Positions 24,930 through 33,642 of a stretch of 64,000 bases of DNA are shown one piece after another. The number at the start of each line of letters is the position of its first letter. The stretch's first letter is position 1. Source of the DNA: Sphingobium sp. WTD-1 (lineage in GTDB: Bacteria > Pseudomonadota > Alphaproteobacteria > Sphingomonadales > Sphingomonadaceae). The stretch lies in the NCBI RefSeq assembly GCF_030128825.1, contig NZ_CP119127.1, forward strand, positions 1,550,001-1,614,000, written 5' to 3'. The notes below the pieces were generated by a model. It was not told the DNA's origin. It was given only the letters and a program-made list of their open reading frames with translations, and did no database searches. The translations under genes were made by a program, and so were the position numbers.

Positions 24930-25316
24930 ATGACCAATATCTTCCTTGTTATGGGCGGCGGCGCGGTTGGCGCGGCGCTGCGCTATCTGCTGGGGCGGTT
25001 CGCCGGGCAGATGGCGCCCGGCGCGGCCTGGCCCTGGGGCACTTTTGCCGCCAATCTGATCGGCGGTTTCGCCATGGGCCTGCTTGCCGGATGGCTGGCG
25101 CGCGGTAACACGACGTCGGGCGAGCCAATGCGGCTGCTGCTCGGCGTCGGCGTGCTGGGCGGTTTCACCACCTTTTCCTCCTTCAGCCTGGAGACGATGC
25201 TGATGATCGAGCGCGGCCAGATCGGCCTGGCGCTTGGCTATGCGCTCTTCTCGCTGGTCGGCGCGGTGGCCGCGCTGGCGCTGGGTCTTACGGTTATGCG
25301 GAGTGTTGCGGCATGA
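24930..25316 (+). CDS. crcB: Fluoride channel CrcB/Fluc
   Basis: A 128-residue four-helix protein that exports fluoride as a dual-topology dimer. Family marks are GGGAVGAALRYLLGRF, GTFAANLIGGFAMGLLAG and the Phe-box GVLGGFTTFSSFSLETMLM. The start ATG is at 24930. Its stop overlaps the start of the pseudouridine synthase gene (ATGA). No fluoride riboswitch is recognisable in the 44 bp upstream. Confidence 0.94.
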   Translation: MTNIFLVMGGGAVGAALRYLLGRFAGQMAPGAAWPWGTFAANLIGGFAMGLLAGWLARGNTTSGEPMRLLLGVGVLGGFTTFSSFSLETMLMIERGQIGLALGYALFSLVGAVAALALGLTVMRSVAA

Positions 25317-26671
25317 AGGGGCGTCCTCCCGGCAAATCCGGCGGTCCGGCACGGGGCGGCAAGCCCGGCGGTAGCAGCGCGAAACCCGGCGGCCGTAGCG
25401 GCGCGCCCGGTCGCGCCCGTGGCGGCGCCAAGGCAGCGAGCGCGCGCAAGCAGGATGGCGACCGGCCGTTCAAGCCCGGGACCAAGCCAGGGGGCAAGCC
25501 CCGCACCAAGGCCCCCGTCGCCAGGGCGGCGGCGCCGGCCCCGGCGGTCGCGACCAAGCCCAATCCGGCCAAGGGCGTCAGCCTGGATGTGCGGCAATAT
25601 CGGGTGCAGGCCGATGACGATGGCATTCGCCTCGACCGCTGGTTCCAGCGGCATCTGCCCGATGTCGGCTTCAACATCGTGTCGCGCTGGTCGCGCACCG
25701 GCCAGTTGCGCGTCGATGGCGCCCGCGCCGCGCCAGGCGACCGCATCGCCGAAGGCCAGATGATCCGCGTGCCGCCGGCCGAGCCAAAGGTGGCGGCGGC
25801 CGACAAGCCCAAGCGCGTCCGCGTCATCGACCTGACCGAGGACGAGATCGCCTATGTCCAGGACATGGTGATCCATCGCGACAAGCAGGCGATCGTCATC
25901 AACAAGCCGCCGGGTCTCGCCACCCAGGGCGGGACCAAGACCGACGAGCATGTCGACCGTCTGCTCGACGGGCTGATCTTCGACGCCGAATCCCGGCCCA
26001 AGCTGGTCCATCGCCTCGACAAGGACACCTCGGGCGCGCTGCTGCTGGCGCGTTCCAGCCGTTCGGCCGCGCATTTCGCCAAGGCCTTCTCCAGCCGCAC
26101 CGCGCGGAAAGTCTATTGGGCGATCGTCATCGGCGTGCCCAGCATCGACGATGGCATGATCGAACTGCCGATCACCAAGCAGCCCGGCACCGGCGGCGAG
26201 AAGATGCATGTGGACGAGGAAGAGGGCCTGCCCGCCCGCACCCGCTATCGCGTGATCGAACGTGCCGGCAACCGCGCCGCCTGGGTCGAGTTGCAGCCCT
26301 ATACCGGCCGCACCCACCAGTTGCGCGTCCATATGGCGGCGATCGGCCACCCGCTGGTCGGCGACGGCAAATATGGCGGCAAGGACAGTTTCCTGTCCGG
26401 ATCGATCAGCCGCAAGATGCACCTCCATGCCCGTCGCATCCGCGTCGACCATCCCGATGGTGGCCGTATCGACATGAAGGCGGAACTGCCCGAACATTTC
26501 CTCAACAGCCTGGTCGCGCTCGGCTTCGACCTGTCGCTGGGCGATATGCCGCTGGATGACGAGATCGACCGGACGCCGACCCGCGAGGACGAGAAGAAGG
26601 CGGCCCGCGCCCATGCCAAGCAGATCCGCAAGGGCAGGCGCGGCGAACGGCGCGGTCGCGGCGAGAAATAA
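25313..26671 (+). CDS. RluA-family 23S rRNA pseudouridine synthase
   Basis: A 452-residue enzyme that converts selected uridines of rRNA to pseudouridine. The first 85 residues are a Lys/Gly/Pro/Ala-rich basic tail (KGRPPGKSGGPARGGKPGG...). An S4 RNA-binding domain follows (about 100-160) and then the catalytic domain with HRLDKDTSGALLLARS carrying the nucleophile Asp, and YTGRTHQLRVHMAAIGHPLVGDGKYGG. The C-terminus is again basic (KAARAHAKQIRKGRRGERRGRGEK). It is probably RluC-like. It is translationally coupled to crcB and followed 11 bp later by a HAD gene. Confidence 0.92.
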   Translation: MKGRPPGKSGGPARGGKPGGSSAKPGGRSGAPGRARGGAKAASARKQDGDRPFKPGTKPGGKPRTKAPVARAAAPAPAVATKPNPAKGVSLDVRQYRVQADDDGIRLDRWFQRHLPDVGFNIVSRWSRTGQLRVDGARAAPGDRIAEGQMIRVPPAEPKVAAADKPKRVRVIDLTEDEIAYVQDMVIHRDKQAIVINKPPGLATQGGTKTDEHVDRLLDGLIFDAESRPKLVHRLDKDTSGALLLARSSRSAAHFAKAFSSRTARKVYWAIVIGVPSIDDGMIELPITKQPGTGGEKMHVDEEEGLPARTRYRVIERAGNRAAWVELQPYTGRTHQLRVHMAAIGHPLVGDGKYGGKDSFLSGSISRKMHLHARRIRVDHPDGGRIDMKAELPEHFLNSLVALGFDLSLGDMPLDDEIDRTPTREDEKKAARAHAKQIRKGRRGERRGRGEK

Positions 26672-26682
26672 GAGGCGCGGGC

Positions 26683-27342
26683 ATGAGCAACCGCCTCGTC
26701 GTCTTCGATTGCGACGGCACGCTGGTCGATAGCCAGCACAGCATCTGCACCGCGATGGCCCGTGCTTTCGAGGGCGAGAAGCTGGTGCCGCCCGATCGGC
26801 TGGCGATCCTGTCGATCGTCGGGCTGTCGCTGCCCCATGCGATGGCCCGGCTGCTGCCCGATGCGGAGCCGGACTATCACCAGTTGCTGACCGATCGCTA
26901 CAAGGCGGCCTTCCACGCCCTGCGCAGCGCCAATGCCGTGTCCGAACCGCTCTATCCCGGCATGGCCGACCTGGTGCGGGCGCTGGACGGCGATGGCTGG
27001 CTGCTGGGCGTCGCCACCGGCAAGTCCGATCGCGGCCTCAACCTGTGTCTTGCCCATCATGGCCTGGCGCATCATTTCGTGACCCTGCAGACCGCCGATC
27101 GCCATCCGTCCAAGCCGCACCCCTCGATGCTGCTGCAGGCGATGGCGGAGGCGGGCGCAGTGCCCGAAACCACGGTGATGATCGGCGATACCCATTTCGA
27201 CATCGACATGGGGCTGGCCGCCGGCGCCCGCGCGATCGGCGTCGGCTGGGGCTATCATGCGCCGGCCGAACTGGTGCAGGCCGGCGCCCATGCGGTGGCG
27301 ATGGACAGCGACGAGTTGCGCCGCCATATCGACGCGCCATGA
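26683..27342 (+). CDS. HAD-IA-family phosphatase
   Basis: A 219-residue haloacid dehalogenase-type hydrolase. Motif I is FDCDGTLVDS (Asp nucleophile at residue 9), motif II lies in VATGKSDRG, and motif IV is MIGDTHFDIDMGLAAG. The cap domain between residues 17 and 90 is the helical IA type, so a phosphoglycolate phosphatase-like activity is likely but the substrate is unproven. It overlaps the next gene by four bases and is part of a crcB, rluA-like, HAD, membrane protein, ATP12 run. Confidence 0.9.
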   Translation: MSNRLVVFDCDGTLVDSQHSICTAMARAFEGEKLVPPDRLAILSIVGLSLPHAMARLLPDAEPDYHQLLTDRYKAAFHALRSANAVSEPLYPGMADLVRALDGDGWLLGVATGKSDRGLNLCLAHHGLAHHFVTLQTADRHPSKPHPSMLLQAMAEAGAVPETTVMIGDTHFDIDMGLAAGARAIGVGWGYHAPAELVQAGAHAVAMDSDELRRHIDAP

Positions 27343-27593
27343 ACGACATGCCCCCCATCCCGCCGGTCGACCCGGAGAAGATCGCGCGCCAGCGCCATTT
27401 CGCGCTTGGCCTGTTCCGCCTGTCGGGCGCCTTCCTCGTCATGTTCGGTTTCCTGGCGATCATGCAGCGCTTTTCCTGGGTACAGGGCGACAAGGCCAAG
27501 GCGTTCGGCCTGATCATGGTCGTCGCCGGCCTGTTCCAGTTCATCATCGTGCCGCGCCTGATGCTGGCCCTGTTCAAGCGGAGCCGCCCGTGA
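27339..27593 (+). CDS. Small two-helix membrane protein
   Basis: An 84-residue protein with helices FALGLFRLSGAFLVMFGFLAIM and AFGLIMVVAGLFQFIIVPRLMLALF. A cytosolic-looking N-terminus (MNDMPPIPPVDPEKIARQRH) and a basic end (KRSRP) flank them. Start and stop overlap with its neighbours (ATGA with the HAD gene, GTGA with the ATP12 gene). It sits in a conserved-looking operon. Function unknown. Confidence 0.82.
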   Translation: MNDMPPIPPVDPEKIARQRHFALGLFRLSGAFLVMFGFLAIMQRFSWVQGDKAKAFGLIMVVAGLFQFIIVPRLMLALFKRSRP

Positions 27594-28285
27594 AGCGTTT
27601 CTACAAGGATGTGACGGTCGAGCCGGTCGAAGCCGGTTTCGCGATCCGGCTGGATGGCCGCCCGGTGCGCACGCCGGCCCGTGCCGAACTGGCGCTGCCC
27701 AATGCGGTGCTGGCGGAGGCGGTGGCGCAGGAATGGCGCGACCAGGGCGAGATGGTCGATCCGGCGACGATGGCCTTTACCGGCCTTGCCAATGCGGCGA
27801 TCGACCATATCTCCGGCAACCGCGCGAAATTCGCGGCCGACATTGCCGAATATGGCGGCACCGACATGCTCTGCTACCGGGCAGAGGGGCCGGAGGCGTT
27901 CGTGGCGCGTCAGGCCGCTGCCTGGGATCCGCTGCTCGACTGGGCGAGCGCCCACTACGACGTCGCCTTCGTCACCACCCAGGGCATCATCCATGTCGCC
28001 CAGCCCGACGCGACGCTGGAACGGCTGGCGGTGGCGGCGGACGGACTGGATCCTTTCACCCTGGCCGGCCTGTCGCGGCTGGTGACCTTGAGCGGCTCGC
28101 TGGTCTGTGGCCTCGCGGTGCTGGAAGAAGCGTTCGACGCGGATGCCGTATGGGAAGCGGCCGAGATCGACGAGCGCTGGCAGGCCGAACAATGGGGCGA
28201 GGATGCCGAGGCGCTGGCCCGTTCGGCGCGCCGTGCGGGCGAGTTTGCCGTGGGTCGAGCCTTTTGCGGGATGGCACGAGCCTAA
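27590..28285 (+). CDS. ATP12-family ATP synthase assembly chaperone
   Basis: A 231-residue protein of the ATP12 family, which in mitochondria and alphaproteobacteria assists assembly of the F1-ATPase alpha subunit. It starts at a GTG whose last two bases overlap the previous stop. Marks are KRFYKDVTVEP, FAIRLDGRPVRTPAR, EWRDQGEMVDPATMAFTGLANAAID and GGTDMLCYRAEGPEAFVARQAAAWDPLLDW. No other ATP synthase gene is nearby. Confidence 0.93.
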   Translation: MKRFYKDVTVEPVEAGFAIRLDGRPVRTPARAELALPNAVLAEAVAQEWRDQGEMVDPATMAFTGLANAAIDHISGNRAKFAADIAEYGGTDMLCYRAEGPEAFVARQAAAWDPLLDWASAHYDVAFVTTQGIIHVAQPDATLERLAVAADGLDPFTLAGLSRLVTLSGSLVCGLAVLEEAFDADAVWEAAEIDERWQAEQWGEDAEALARSARRAGEFAVGRAFCGMARA

Positions 28286-28325
28286 GGGGCTGGGAACGGG
28301 GCCGCTCGTTCGTTCATTCTTGTGT

Positions 28326-28352
28326 TGGCGGATGCCCTGACTGCATCCGCCA
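28326..28352 (+). other. Perfect 10-bp hairpin between the ATP12 and repeat-protein genes
   Basis: TGGCGGATGC (28326-28335), seven bases, GCATCCGCCA (28343-28352). There is no T-run after it. It may be a transcription terminator of the ATP12 operon working with Rho, or a 5' leader structure of the gene starting at 28384. Confidence 0.4.
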
Positions 28353-28383
28353 CATTGGATCAACGACCAGGGAGACCCTGACC

Positions 28384-29109
28384 TTGCAGTCCCGCCTTTT
28401 GGTTCCTGCCTTTCTTGCCCTTTCCACCCTCGCCGCACCGGCCCTGGCACAAGATGCCCCGGCAGCCAGCGCTGCTCCCGCCGCCGGCCAGATGACCCCC
28501 GAACAGATCAACGCCTTCAACCAGGCGGTGACCGATTTTACTGCCGGCCAGACCGCGCTGCAGGCGGGCGACAATGCCACCGCCGCGACCAAATATGAGG
28601 CGGCGATGCCCGCCATCCGCACCGCGGTGGAGGTCGACCCGGCCAAGATCGACAATGTCAATTTCCTCGCCAACGCGCTTTATGCCGATGCCGCTGCCCA
28701 GGGCGCGCTCGGCAAGATGGACAAGGTGATCGCGCTTTATGGCGAATCCCTGCCGCACTGGCGCAAGCTGGTGGAGGCCAAGCCCGCCGATGCCACCAGC
28801 CGCAATATCCTGGCCGGTATCCTGATCCAGCTGGGCAACCAGAAGCTGGGCGCGCAGGACAAGGCTGGCTCCGCGCCGCTCTATCAGGAAGCGCTGGGCC
28901 TGGCCCGCAAGTCGGCGGCGGCCAATGCGGCCGATCCGGTGACGAAGAATATCCTGCTGTCGGCGCTGATCGGCGCCAGCCAGGCGACCGACGATGCCGC
29001 GCTCAAGACCGAAGCGGCGACGATGAGCAAGGCGATGCTGGCCGACGGTTCGGTCGATGCGTCGAACAAGCCTGCCGCTCAGGCGCTGAGCGGCATCAAG
29101 GCCGGCTGA
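28384..29109 (+). CDS. Secreted TPR-like protein
   Basis: A 241-residue protein with signal peptide SRLLVPAFLALSTLAAPALAQDA. The most likely start is TTG 28384, with GGGAGA about ten bases upstream. The mature part is built from helix pairs resembling tetratricopeptide repeats: FTAGQTALQAGDNATAATKYEAAMPAI, FLANALYADAAAQGALGKMDKVIALYGESL and ILAGILIQLGNQKLGAQDKAGSAPLYQEAL. It is probably a periplasmic scaffold. It ends nine bases before a strong terminator. Confidence 0.75.
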   Translation: MQSRLLVPAFLALSTLAAPALAQDAPAASAAPAAGQMTPEQINAFNQAVTDFTAGQTALQAGDNATAATKYEAAMPAIRTAVEVDPAKIDNVNFLANALYADAAAQGALGKMDKVIALYGESLPHWRKLVEAKPADATSRNILAGILIQLGNQKLGAQDKAGSAPLYQEALGLARKSAAANAADPVTKNILLSALIGASQATDDAALKTEAATMSKAMLADGSVDASNKPAAQALSGIKAG

Positions 29110-29118
29110 GCATGAAGA

Positions 29119-29149
29119 GGCCCCGCCCGGTGATCCGGGCGGGGCCTTT
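29119..29149 (+). terminator. Strong terminator after the TPR-like gene
   Basis: GGCCCCGCCCGG (29119-29130), loop TGAT, CCGGGCGGGGCC (29135-29146), then TTT. The 12-bp stem is perfect. It is convergent with the leftward L,D-transpeptidase gene ending at 29155, so it could serve both directions. Confidence 0.85.
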
Positions 29150-29154
29150 GCCGG

Positions 29155-29838
29155 TCAGGCTTCGACCATGCCGGTAATCTTGTTGGCATAGACCATGCGG
29201 CCCGGCCCGAGCATGCCCAATACCTGCGGCACCATGTGGCGGGCGAGCGCGAAACAGCCCTCGCTGCGGCCGCACTTGCCCCAGGCAGCGACATGGTCCT
29301 CGCTGACATAGTCGGCGCCATGGATGACGATGGCGCGCATTTCGGCATTGTTGTTCTGCGGATCGAGCCCTGCCAGCCGCATCGACCGGCCATGCTGGCC
29401 GTCATAGACGGTCAGCGTCTTGTAGGCGCCCGACGAGCTGGCGAGCGAATTGGGCTCGTTGGAAAAGCTCTGCAGCCAGCCCGAATGGCCCGGATCGGAC
29501 CCGCGGCCGTGCGACACCAGATAGCTGTTGGCCTGGCCACCGATCAGGTCGACGATATGGAATCGGAATTCCTTCGACGGCGCGTTGAAGTCGGCGATGG
29601 CGATGCGGTCGCGCAGGGTGAAGTCGCGCGCATGCTGGTCGAGCGCGGCCTTGGCCTCCTCCAGCAGTAGCGCATAGGGCTTGCGCGAAAAAATCGGTGC
29701 GGCCGATGGAGTCGCGGGAACCGGAGGACGGTTCGCGGGTTCAGGCGCTACCGGTAATGCGGCCTTGCCAACACTATCGGTCAAAAACGAAAGGGCGAGT
29801 CCGCTTAAAGCGAACTTCGTGAATTTGCGGCGATCCAT
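29155..29838 (-). CDS. Murein L,D-transpeptidase-like protein (YkuD_2)
   Basis: A 227-residue protein with a signal peptide (DRRKFTKFALSGLALSFLTDS) that contains a borderline RRKF motif. The catalytic domain (about 60-225) carries YVSEDHVAAWGKCGRSEGCFALARHMV. The Cys in SEGCFAL is the predicted nucleophile of the YkuD_2 family (consensus SRGCPAL-like). Earlier in the domain is YLVSHGRGSDPGHSGW. It is probably periplasmic, acting on peptidoglycan stem peptides. The gene is followed on the same strand by an isolated terminator. Confidence 0.85.
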   Translation of the reverse strand: MDRRKFTKFALSGLALSFLTDSVGKAALPVAPEPANRPPVPATPSAAPIFSRKPYALLLEEAKAALDQHARDFTLRDRIAIADFNAPSKEFRFHIVDLIGGQANSYLVSHGRGSDPGHSGWLQSFSNEPNSLASSSGAYKTLTVYDGQHGRSMRLAGLDPQNNNAEMRAIVIHGADYVSEDHVAAWGKCGRSEGCFALARHMVPQVLGMLGPGRMVYANKITGMVEA

Positions 29839-29859
29839 GTGCCGTCTATAACAAATCAA

Positions 29860-29883
29860 CGCCCCCGCTCCAAGACGGGGGCG
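29860..29883 (-). terminator. Hairpin downstream of the 106-residue lipoprotein gene
   Basis: CGCCCCCG (29860-29867) and CGGGGGCG (29876-29883) form an 8-bp perfect stem. Read leftwards it is followed by TTGATTTGTTAT. It is seven bases past the stop of the lipoprotein gene and 22 bp in front of the YkuD_2 start. Confidence 0.6.
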
Positions 29884-29890
29884 CCCTTCG

Positions 29891-30211
29891 TCACAGGCTG
29901 CTATTGCCCGCTTCGTCCGCTCCCTGGCTCCCCTCGCCGTTTTCGCGCAGGCGCGAGGTCATGCCGCTGGCTTCGGCATCATCCAGAATCTGCTGCTGTT
30001 CCGACACGGACGGCGGCGGTGCCGGAGTCGGGGTGACGACATTTTCCGGCTCGGGCGGCAGCGCTTCCGGCTCGTTCACGATGACATTCTCGACCGGCGG
30101 TTCGACCAGATTATTGGTCGCCGGGGCTTCCTCTTCCTTCTTGCCGCAGGCGGCAAGCAGCAGCGCGCCCGACAGGGCGGCGAAGGTCAGGGGGCGGGCA
30201 AAATGGCGCAT
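29891..30211 (-). CDS. Small putative lipoprotein
   Basis: A 106-residue protein with a lipobox (ALLLAACGKKEEEA) after a 20-residue signal. The mature chain is Pro/Glu/Asn-rich and of low complexity (PPVENVIVNEPEALPPEPENVVTPTPAPPPSVSEQQQ), probably disordered. The C-terminal 35 residues are more structured. It sits five bases after the end of the L,D-transpeptidase gene on the same strand, so they are probably one transcript. An outer-membrane lipoprotein associated with wall enzymes is a reasonable guess. Confidence 0.75.
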   Translation of the reverse strand: MRHFARPLTFAALSGALLLAACGKKEEEAPATNNLVEPPVENVIVNEPEALPPEPENVVTPTPAPPPSVSEQQQILDDAEASGMTSRLRENGEGSQGADEAGNSSL

Positions 30212-30216
30212 GGGGA

Positions 30217-31677
30217 TCAGTCCTTGGCTGCGGGGGCGGTCGAATTGACCGCAGTGGGGTCGACGCGGCGGCTGGAGGCCTCGATCTTCTGGGCCAGCAG
30301 CTTGTCCCAGTCATAGGGATCGGCGCGGAAGTTCATGGTGCCGTTGCTGCTGGCAAAGGCGGTCCAGTAGAGCAGATAGACCGCGACCTGAGAGGGCAGC
30401 GACACGCGCTGGGTCTTGTTGGTATCGATCAGGCTCTGGATCTGGCCCGACAGGCTGGGATCGCTCGCCACCATCAGTTCGGCCAGCGATACCGGCTTTT
30501 CCAGGCGGATGCAGCCATGGCTGGCGAGCCGGTCATAGCTGGAGAATTTCCCGCGCGAAGGCGTGTCGTGCAGATAGACGGCGAAGGGATTGTTGAAATC
30601 GAACTTCAGTCGGCCGAGCGCGCTGTTGGGGCCGGCGGGCTGGACGATGCGCTCGCCGCCCTCGGGCGTCTTGACGATCTTGTAGCCCTGCTTGGCCAGG
30701 GTCGCGCGGCCCTTGGGGAACAGTTCCTTCCTGGCGATCGACATCGGCACGTTCCAGGGCGGATTGACCACGATGGAATGGATGTTCGACGACAGCATCG
30801 GCGTCTGGTTGGTCGGACTGCCGGTGACGGCGCGCATCGAGGTGACGGGTTCGTCGCCCTGGAACACGGTCAGCACGGCGGCGGCGATGTTCACCTGGAC
30901 GCGGTTGACCGGCAATTCGCGCGGCATCCAGCGCCAGCGTTCCATATTGGCCATGATCGCGGCGATGCGATCATCCACCGACACGTTGAGCGCGGTCAGG
31001 GTGCGCGCGTCGAGCAGGCCGGTGGGGTTGAGGCCATAGCGGCGCTGCGCGCGTTGCAGCGCGGCGGTCAGCGGCTCGCTGCCGGTGACGCTCTTGTCCT
31101 CCAGCGCCAGGCGGGCGCGCACGACATCGGCCGAGGCGCCGGCCGACAGGCTGGGCCAGCCGCCGGTATCGCGAATCTTCTCATAGGTGGCGAGGCCCTT
31201 GCGCAGCCCGTCATAGCCCGAATAGGGCGGGGTCAGGCTGGCGGCCCATTGCGGCAGCCGATCCTCGGCAATCGCCTTGGCGAGCGAGGGGCGCGGATCG
31301 AAGGCAGCGGGGCGCAGCGCCCAGACCTCCAGGAAGTCGGCGGTATCGACCCGGCCGGTGCTGAGCGCGCGGCCGCGATCCAGCAATGCGTTCAGCAATT
31401 GCTGCCCGTGCATCGGCGCGGTCGGCTTGCTGCGCGCCATCAGTCCTTCGGCCATGCCGCTCTTGAGCCATTCATTCGCCCACTCATCCTGCGCCTGCGA
31501 CAGGGCGGGCAGCGGTACAGGCGGGGGCATCACTGCCATCGGCGGTGGCAGAACGACCTGGCCGGCCGGCGGCGCGCTCTGGGTCGGTGTCACGGCCGGT
31601 GGCTGCGCGACGGCCGGGATGGCGGCGGCGGCCAGCAGGGGCAGGGCGAGGAAACGGATCAAATCGGGACGGTTCAT
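30217..31677 (-). CDS. L,D-transpeptidase (YcbB/LdtD-like)
   Basis: A 486-residue periplasmic enzyme with a signal peptide (NRPDLIRFLALPLLAAAAIPAVAQ) and a Pro-rich linker. A scaffold domain follows, with a peptidoglycan-binding-like segment (about 240-290, LTAALQRAQRRYGLNPTGLLDARTL), and then the YkuD catalytic domain with SYDRLASHGCIRLEKP, where the Cys is the nucleophile. L,D-transpeptidases of this type make 3-3 cross-links or attach ligands to peptidoglycan. The 486-residue length is shorter than E. coli YcbB (615) but typical for shorter homologues. Confidence 0.9.
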   Translation of the reverse strand: MNRPDLIRFLALPLLAAAAIPAVAQPPAVTPTQSAPPAGQVVLPPPMAVMPPPVPLPALSQAQDEWANEWLKSGMAEGLMARSKPTAPMHGQQLLNALLDRGRALSTGRVDTADFLEVWALRPAAFDPRPSLAKAIAEDRLPQWAASLTPPYSGYDGLRKGLATYEKIRDTGGWPSLSAGASADVVRARLALEDKSVTGSEPLTAALQRAQRRYGLNPTGLLDARTLTALNVSVDDRIAAIMANMERWRWMPRELPVNRVQVNIAAAVLTVFQGDEPVTSMRAVTGSPTNQTPMLSSNIHSIVVNPPWNVPMSIARKELFPKGRATLAKQGYKIVKTPEGGERIVQPAGPNSALGRLKFDFNNPFAVYLHDTPSRGKFSSYDRLASHGCIRLEKPVSLAELMVASDPSLSGQIQSLIDTNKTQRVSLPSQVAVYLLYWTAFASSNGTMNFRADPYDWDKLLAQKIEASSRRVDPTAVNSTAPAAKD

Positions 31678-31734
31678 GCTGGACCAGATAGCGCAAAGCG
31701 GCCATCTATCAAATCGCGATAGCGGGAAAAGATC

Positions 31735-32637
31735 ATGCTGCACGTCGTTCACCATCCCGCCTATGTCTCCCCGGCCACAGGCGGCCAGCAGGCGCGCTTC
31801 GACAAATATGGGCTGGTGATGGACGTGCTGGCCGATAGCGGCGCACCGATGACCGTGCATGCGCCCGATCCGATGCCCGCGTCCTGGATCGCGGCGGTGC
31901 ATGATCCCGCTTATGTCGAAGAGGTGCTGGCGCTCGCCGTGCCGCCCGAAAAGGAACGGCGGATCGGCTTTCCGGTAACCGAGCGGGTGATGCGCCGCGC
32001 GCTGCTGTCGCCCGGCGGCACCTGGCTGGCGGCGAAGCTGGCGCTGGTCCATGGCTATGCCGCCAATGCCGCCGGGGGCAGCCATCATGCACTGGCCGAC
32101 AGCGGCGCGGGCTATTGCGTGTTCAATGATCTGGCGATCGCGGCCAACCGGCTGATTGCGGAGGGGGATGCGCACCGCATCCTGATCCTCGACCTCGACG
32201 TGCATCAGGGCGATGGCACGGCGTCGCTGATGGCGGGACGGGGTGACGTCTTCACCATGTCGATTCATGCGGAGAAGAATTTCCCGGTGCGCAAGGCGCG
32301 CTCGACGCTGGATCTGGGCCTGGCCGACGATACCGGCGATGCGGAGTATCTGGCGGCGCTGGGCGAGATGCTGCCGCGCGTGCTGGATGATTTCGCGCCG
32401 GACCTGATCCTCTATCAGGCCGGGGTGGACGGTCATGTGGACGATCGGCTGGGCCGGCTGGCGCTCAGCGACGAGGGGCTGGCCGCACGCGACGCGCTGG
32501 TGATGCGTCAGGCGCTGGCCCGCGCCATTCCGGTCGCCAGTTGCATGGGTGGCGGCTACGGCCCGGACCGGATGGCGGTCGCGCGGCGGCATGCCGCCTG
32601 CATGCTGCGGATGGCGTCAGTGGAGCGTGCTGTCTGA
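31735..32637 (+). CDS. Histone-deacetylase-superfamily hydrolase
   Basis: A 300-residue zinc amidohydrolase of the HDAC/AcuC/acetylpolyamine amidohydrolase fold. Marks are [24 protein letters not shown] (catalytic His pair), [16 protein letters not shown] (zinc-binding DxH) and [22 protein letters not shown] (second zinc Asp). In bacteria these enzymes deacetylate polyamines or acylated small molecules; the natural substrate is unknown. Its end overlaps the convergent membrane-protein gene by 21 bp. Confidence 0.92.
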   Translation: MLHVVHHPAYVSPATGGQQARFDKYGLVMDVLADSGAPMTVHAPDPMPASWIAAVHDPAYVEEVLALAVPPEKERRIGFPVTERVMRRALLSPGGTWLAAKLALVHGYAANAAGGSHHALADSGAGYCVFNDLAIAANRLIAEGDAHRILILDLDVHQGDGTASLMAGRGDVFTMSIHAEKNFPVRKARSTLDLGLADDTGDAEYLAALGEMLPRVLDDFAPDLILYQAGVDGHVDDRLGRLALSDEGLAARDALVMRQALARAIPVASCMGGGYGPDRMAVARRHAACMLRMASVERAV

Positions 32638-33195
32638 CGCGCTGGGCTTCGCGGCGCGCCCTTCCATCAGCTTCGCGGCGATCAGCCCGGCCACGCTCAG
32701 CGCAACCAGATCGCTCAACGCCAGATAGAGGCTGTAGCCCCAGGGCGCATGGTTGAACACGGCCTGGCCGATATGCAGCCACAGCACGGTGGCGAGCGCG
32801 AACAGGATCGACACCCGCGCCCGGCTGTTGAAGTCGCCGGTGACGAAGCGCAGCGCGAGCGCGATCAGCACGCCGGTCGCCAGCGCCAGCAGCAGCCCGC
32901 CGATCAGGCTGGAGCCGTCCATCACCGGGAAGCCGCCATTATTGTAGAACAGCATCGCCACCGGCCCCTTGCCATAGAGGATGGTGCCCTGCGCCGTGGC
33001 GGGATCGGGGATGACATAGACGCCGGTGCCGCTGCGGGCCAGCGCCTGCGCCATTGCGGCCTGCAGATTGGCGCTTGCCTGCGGATCGGCACGGCTGAGC
33101 GCCAGCGCGCTCAGGGGCGTGCCCCAGAAGAGGAAGCCGATGATGAACATGGCGAAACCGCCAAGCAGTCCGCCCAGGATGGTCCGCAGCATCAT
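32617..33195 (-). CDS. Hypothetical membrane protein
   Basis: A 192-residue protein starting at ATG 33195. One membrane helix at the N-terminus ([23 protein letters not shown]) is followed by a polar periplasmic-like loop of about 75 residues. Three more helices follow ([39 protein letters not shown] and [21 protein letters not shown]). No family recognised. It is convergent with the HDAC-like gene. Confidence 0.75.
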   Translation of the reverse strand: MMLRTILGGLLGGFAMFIIGFLFWGTPLSALALSRADPQASANLQAAMAQALARSGTGVYVIPDPATAQGTILYGKGPVAMLFYNNGGFPVMDGSSLIGGLLLALATGVLIALALRFVTGDFNSRARVSILFALATVLWLHIGQAVFNHAPWGYSLYLALSDLVALSVAGLIAAKLMEGRAAKPSASDSTLH

Positions 33196-33279
33196 GCCTT
33201 CACTCCCCGTTCCAACGCGCTCCGACACTGGAGGCTGATCTACAAACGCCGGGAAGGCAATGTCTTTCCGTGGACGGGA

Positions 33280-33609
33280 TCAATCCTTTGGACGGGCGGC
33301 CTTTTCGGCCAGGCCTGACAGGCCTTCGCGCCGGTCCAGTTCGTCGAGCACATCGTCGAAGGGAACGCCGCAATCGGCCAGCAGCACCAGCAGGTGGAAC
33401 AGCAGGTCCGCGCTTTCGCCGACCAGTTCGGCTCGATTGTCGGCCATGGCGGCGATCACCGCCTCGACCGCTTCCTCGCCGACCTTCTGGGCGATCTTGC
33501 CCCGGCCGCGGGCGGTCAGCTTCGCCACATAGGATGCCGACGGATCGGCCTTCCGTCGCTCGGCGATGGTCTGTTCGAGGGTTTGAAGGGTCGCGCGCAT
33601 GGGCTGCAT
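33280..33609 (-). CDS. hisE: Phosphoribosyl-ATP diphosphatase
   Basis: A 109-residue enzyme of histidine step two, all-alpha NTP pyrophosphohydrolase fold. Marks are DPSASYVAKLTARGRGKIAQKVGEEAVEAVIAA and DLLFHLLVLLADCGVPFDDVLDEL. The start ATG is taken at 33609 (33600 also possible). It is the last his gene in this leftward cluster and is separated from hisF by an unrelated PEP-CTERM gene. HisI is not in this window. Confidence 0.92.
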   Translation of the reverse strand: MQPMRATLQTLEQTIAERRKADPSASYVAKLTARGRGKIAQKVGEEAVEAVIAAMADNRAELVGESADLLFHLLVLLADCGVPFDDVLDELDRREGLSGLAEKAARPKD

Positions 33610-33642
33610 CAAGCGTCCCGCGCGCGACCCGTCAAATGAATT

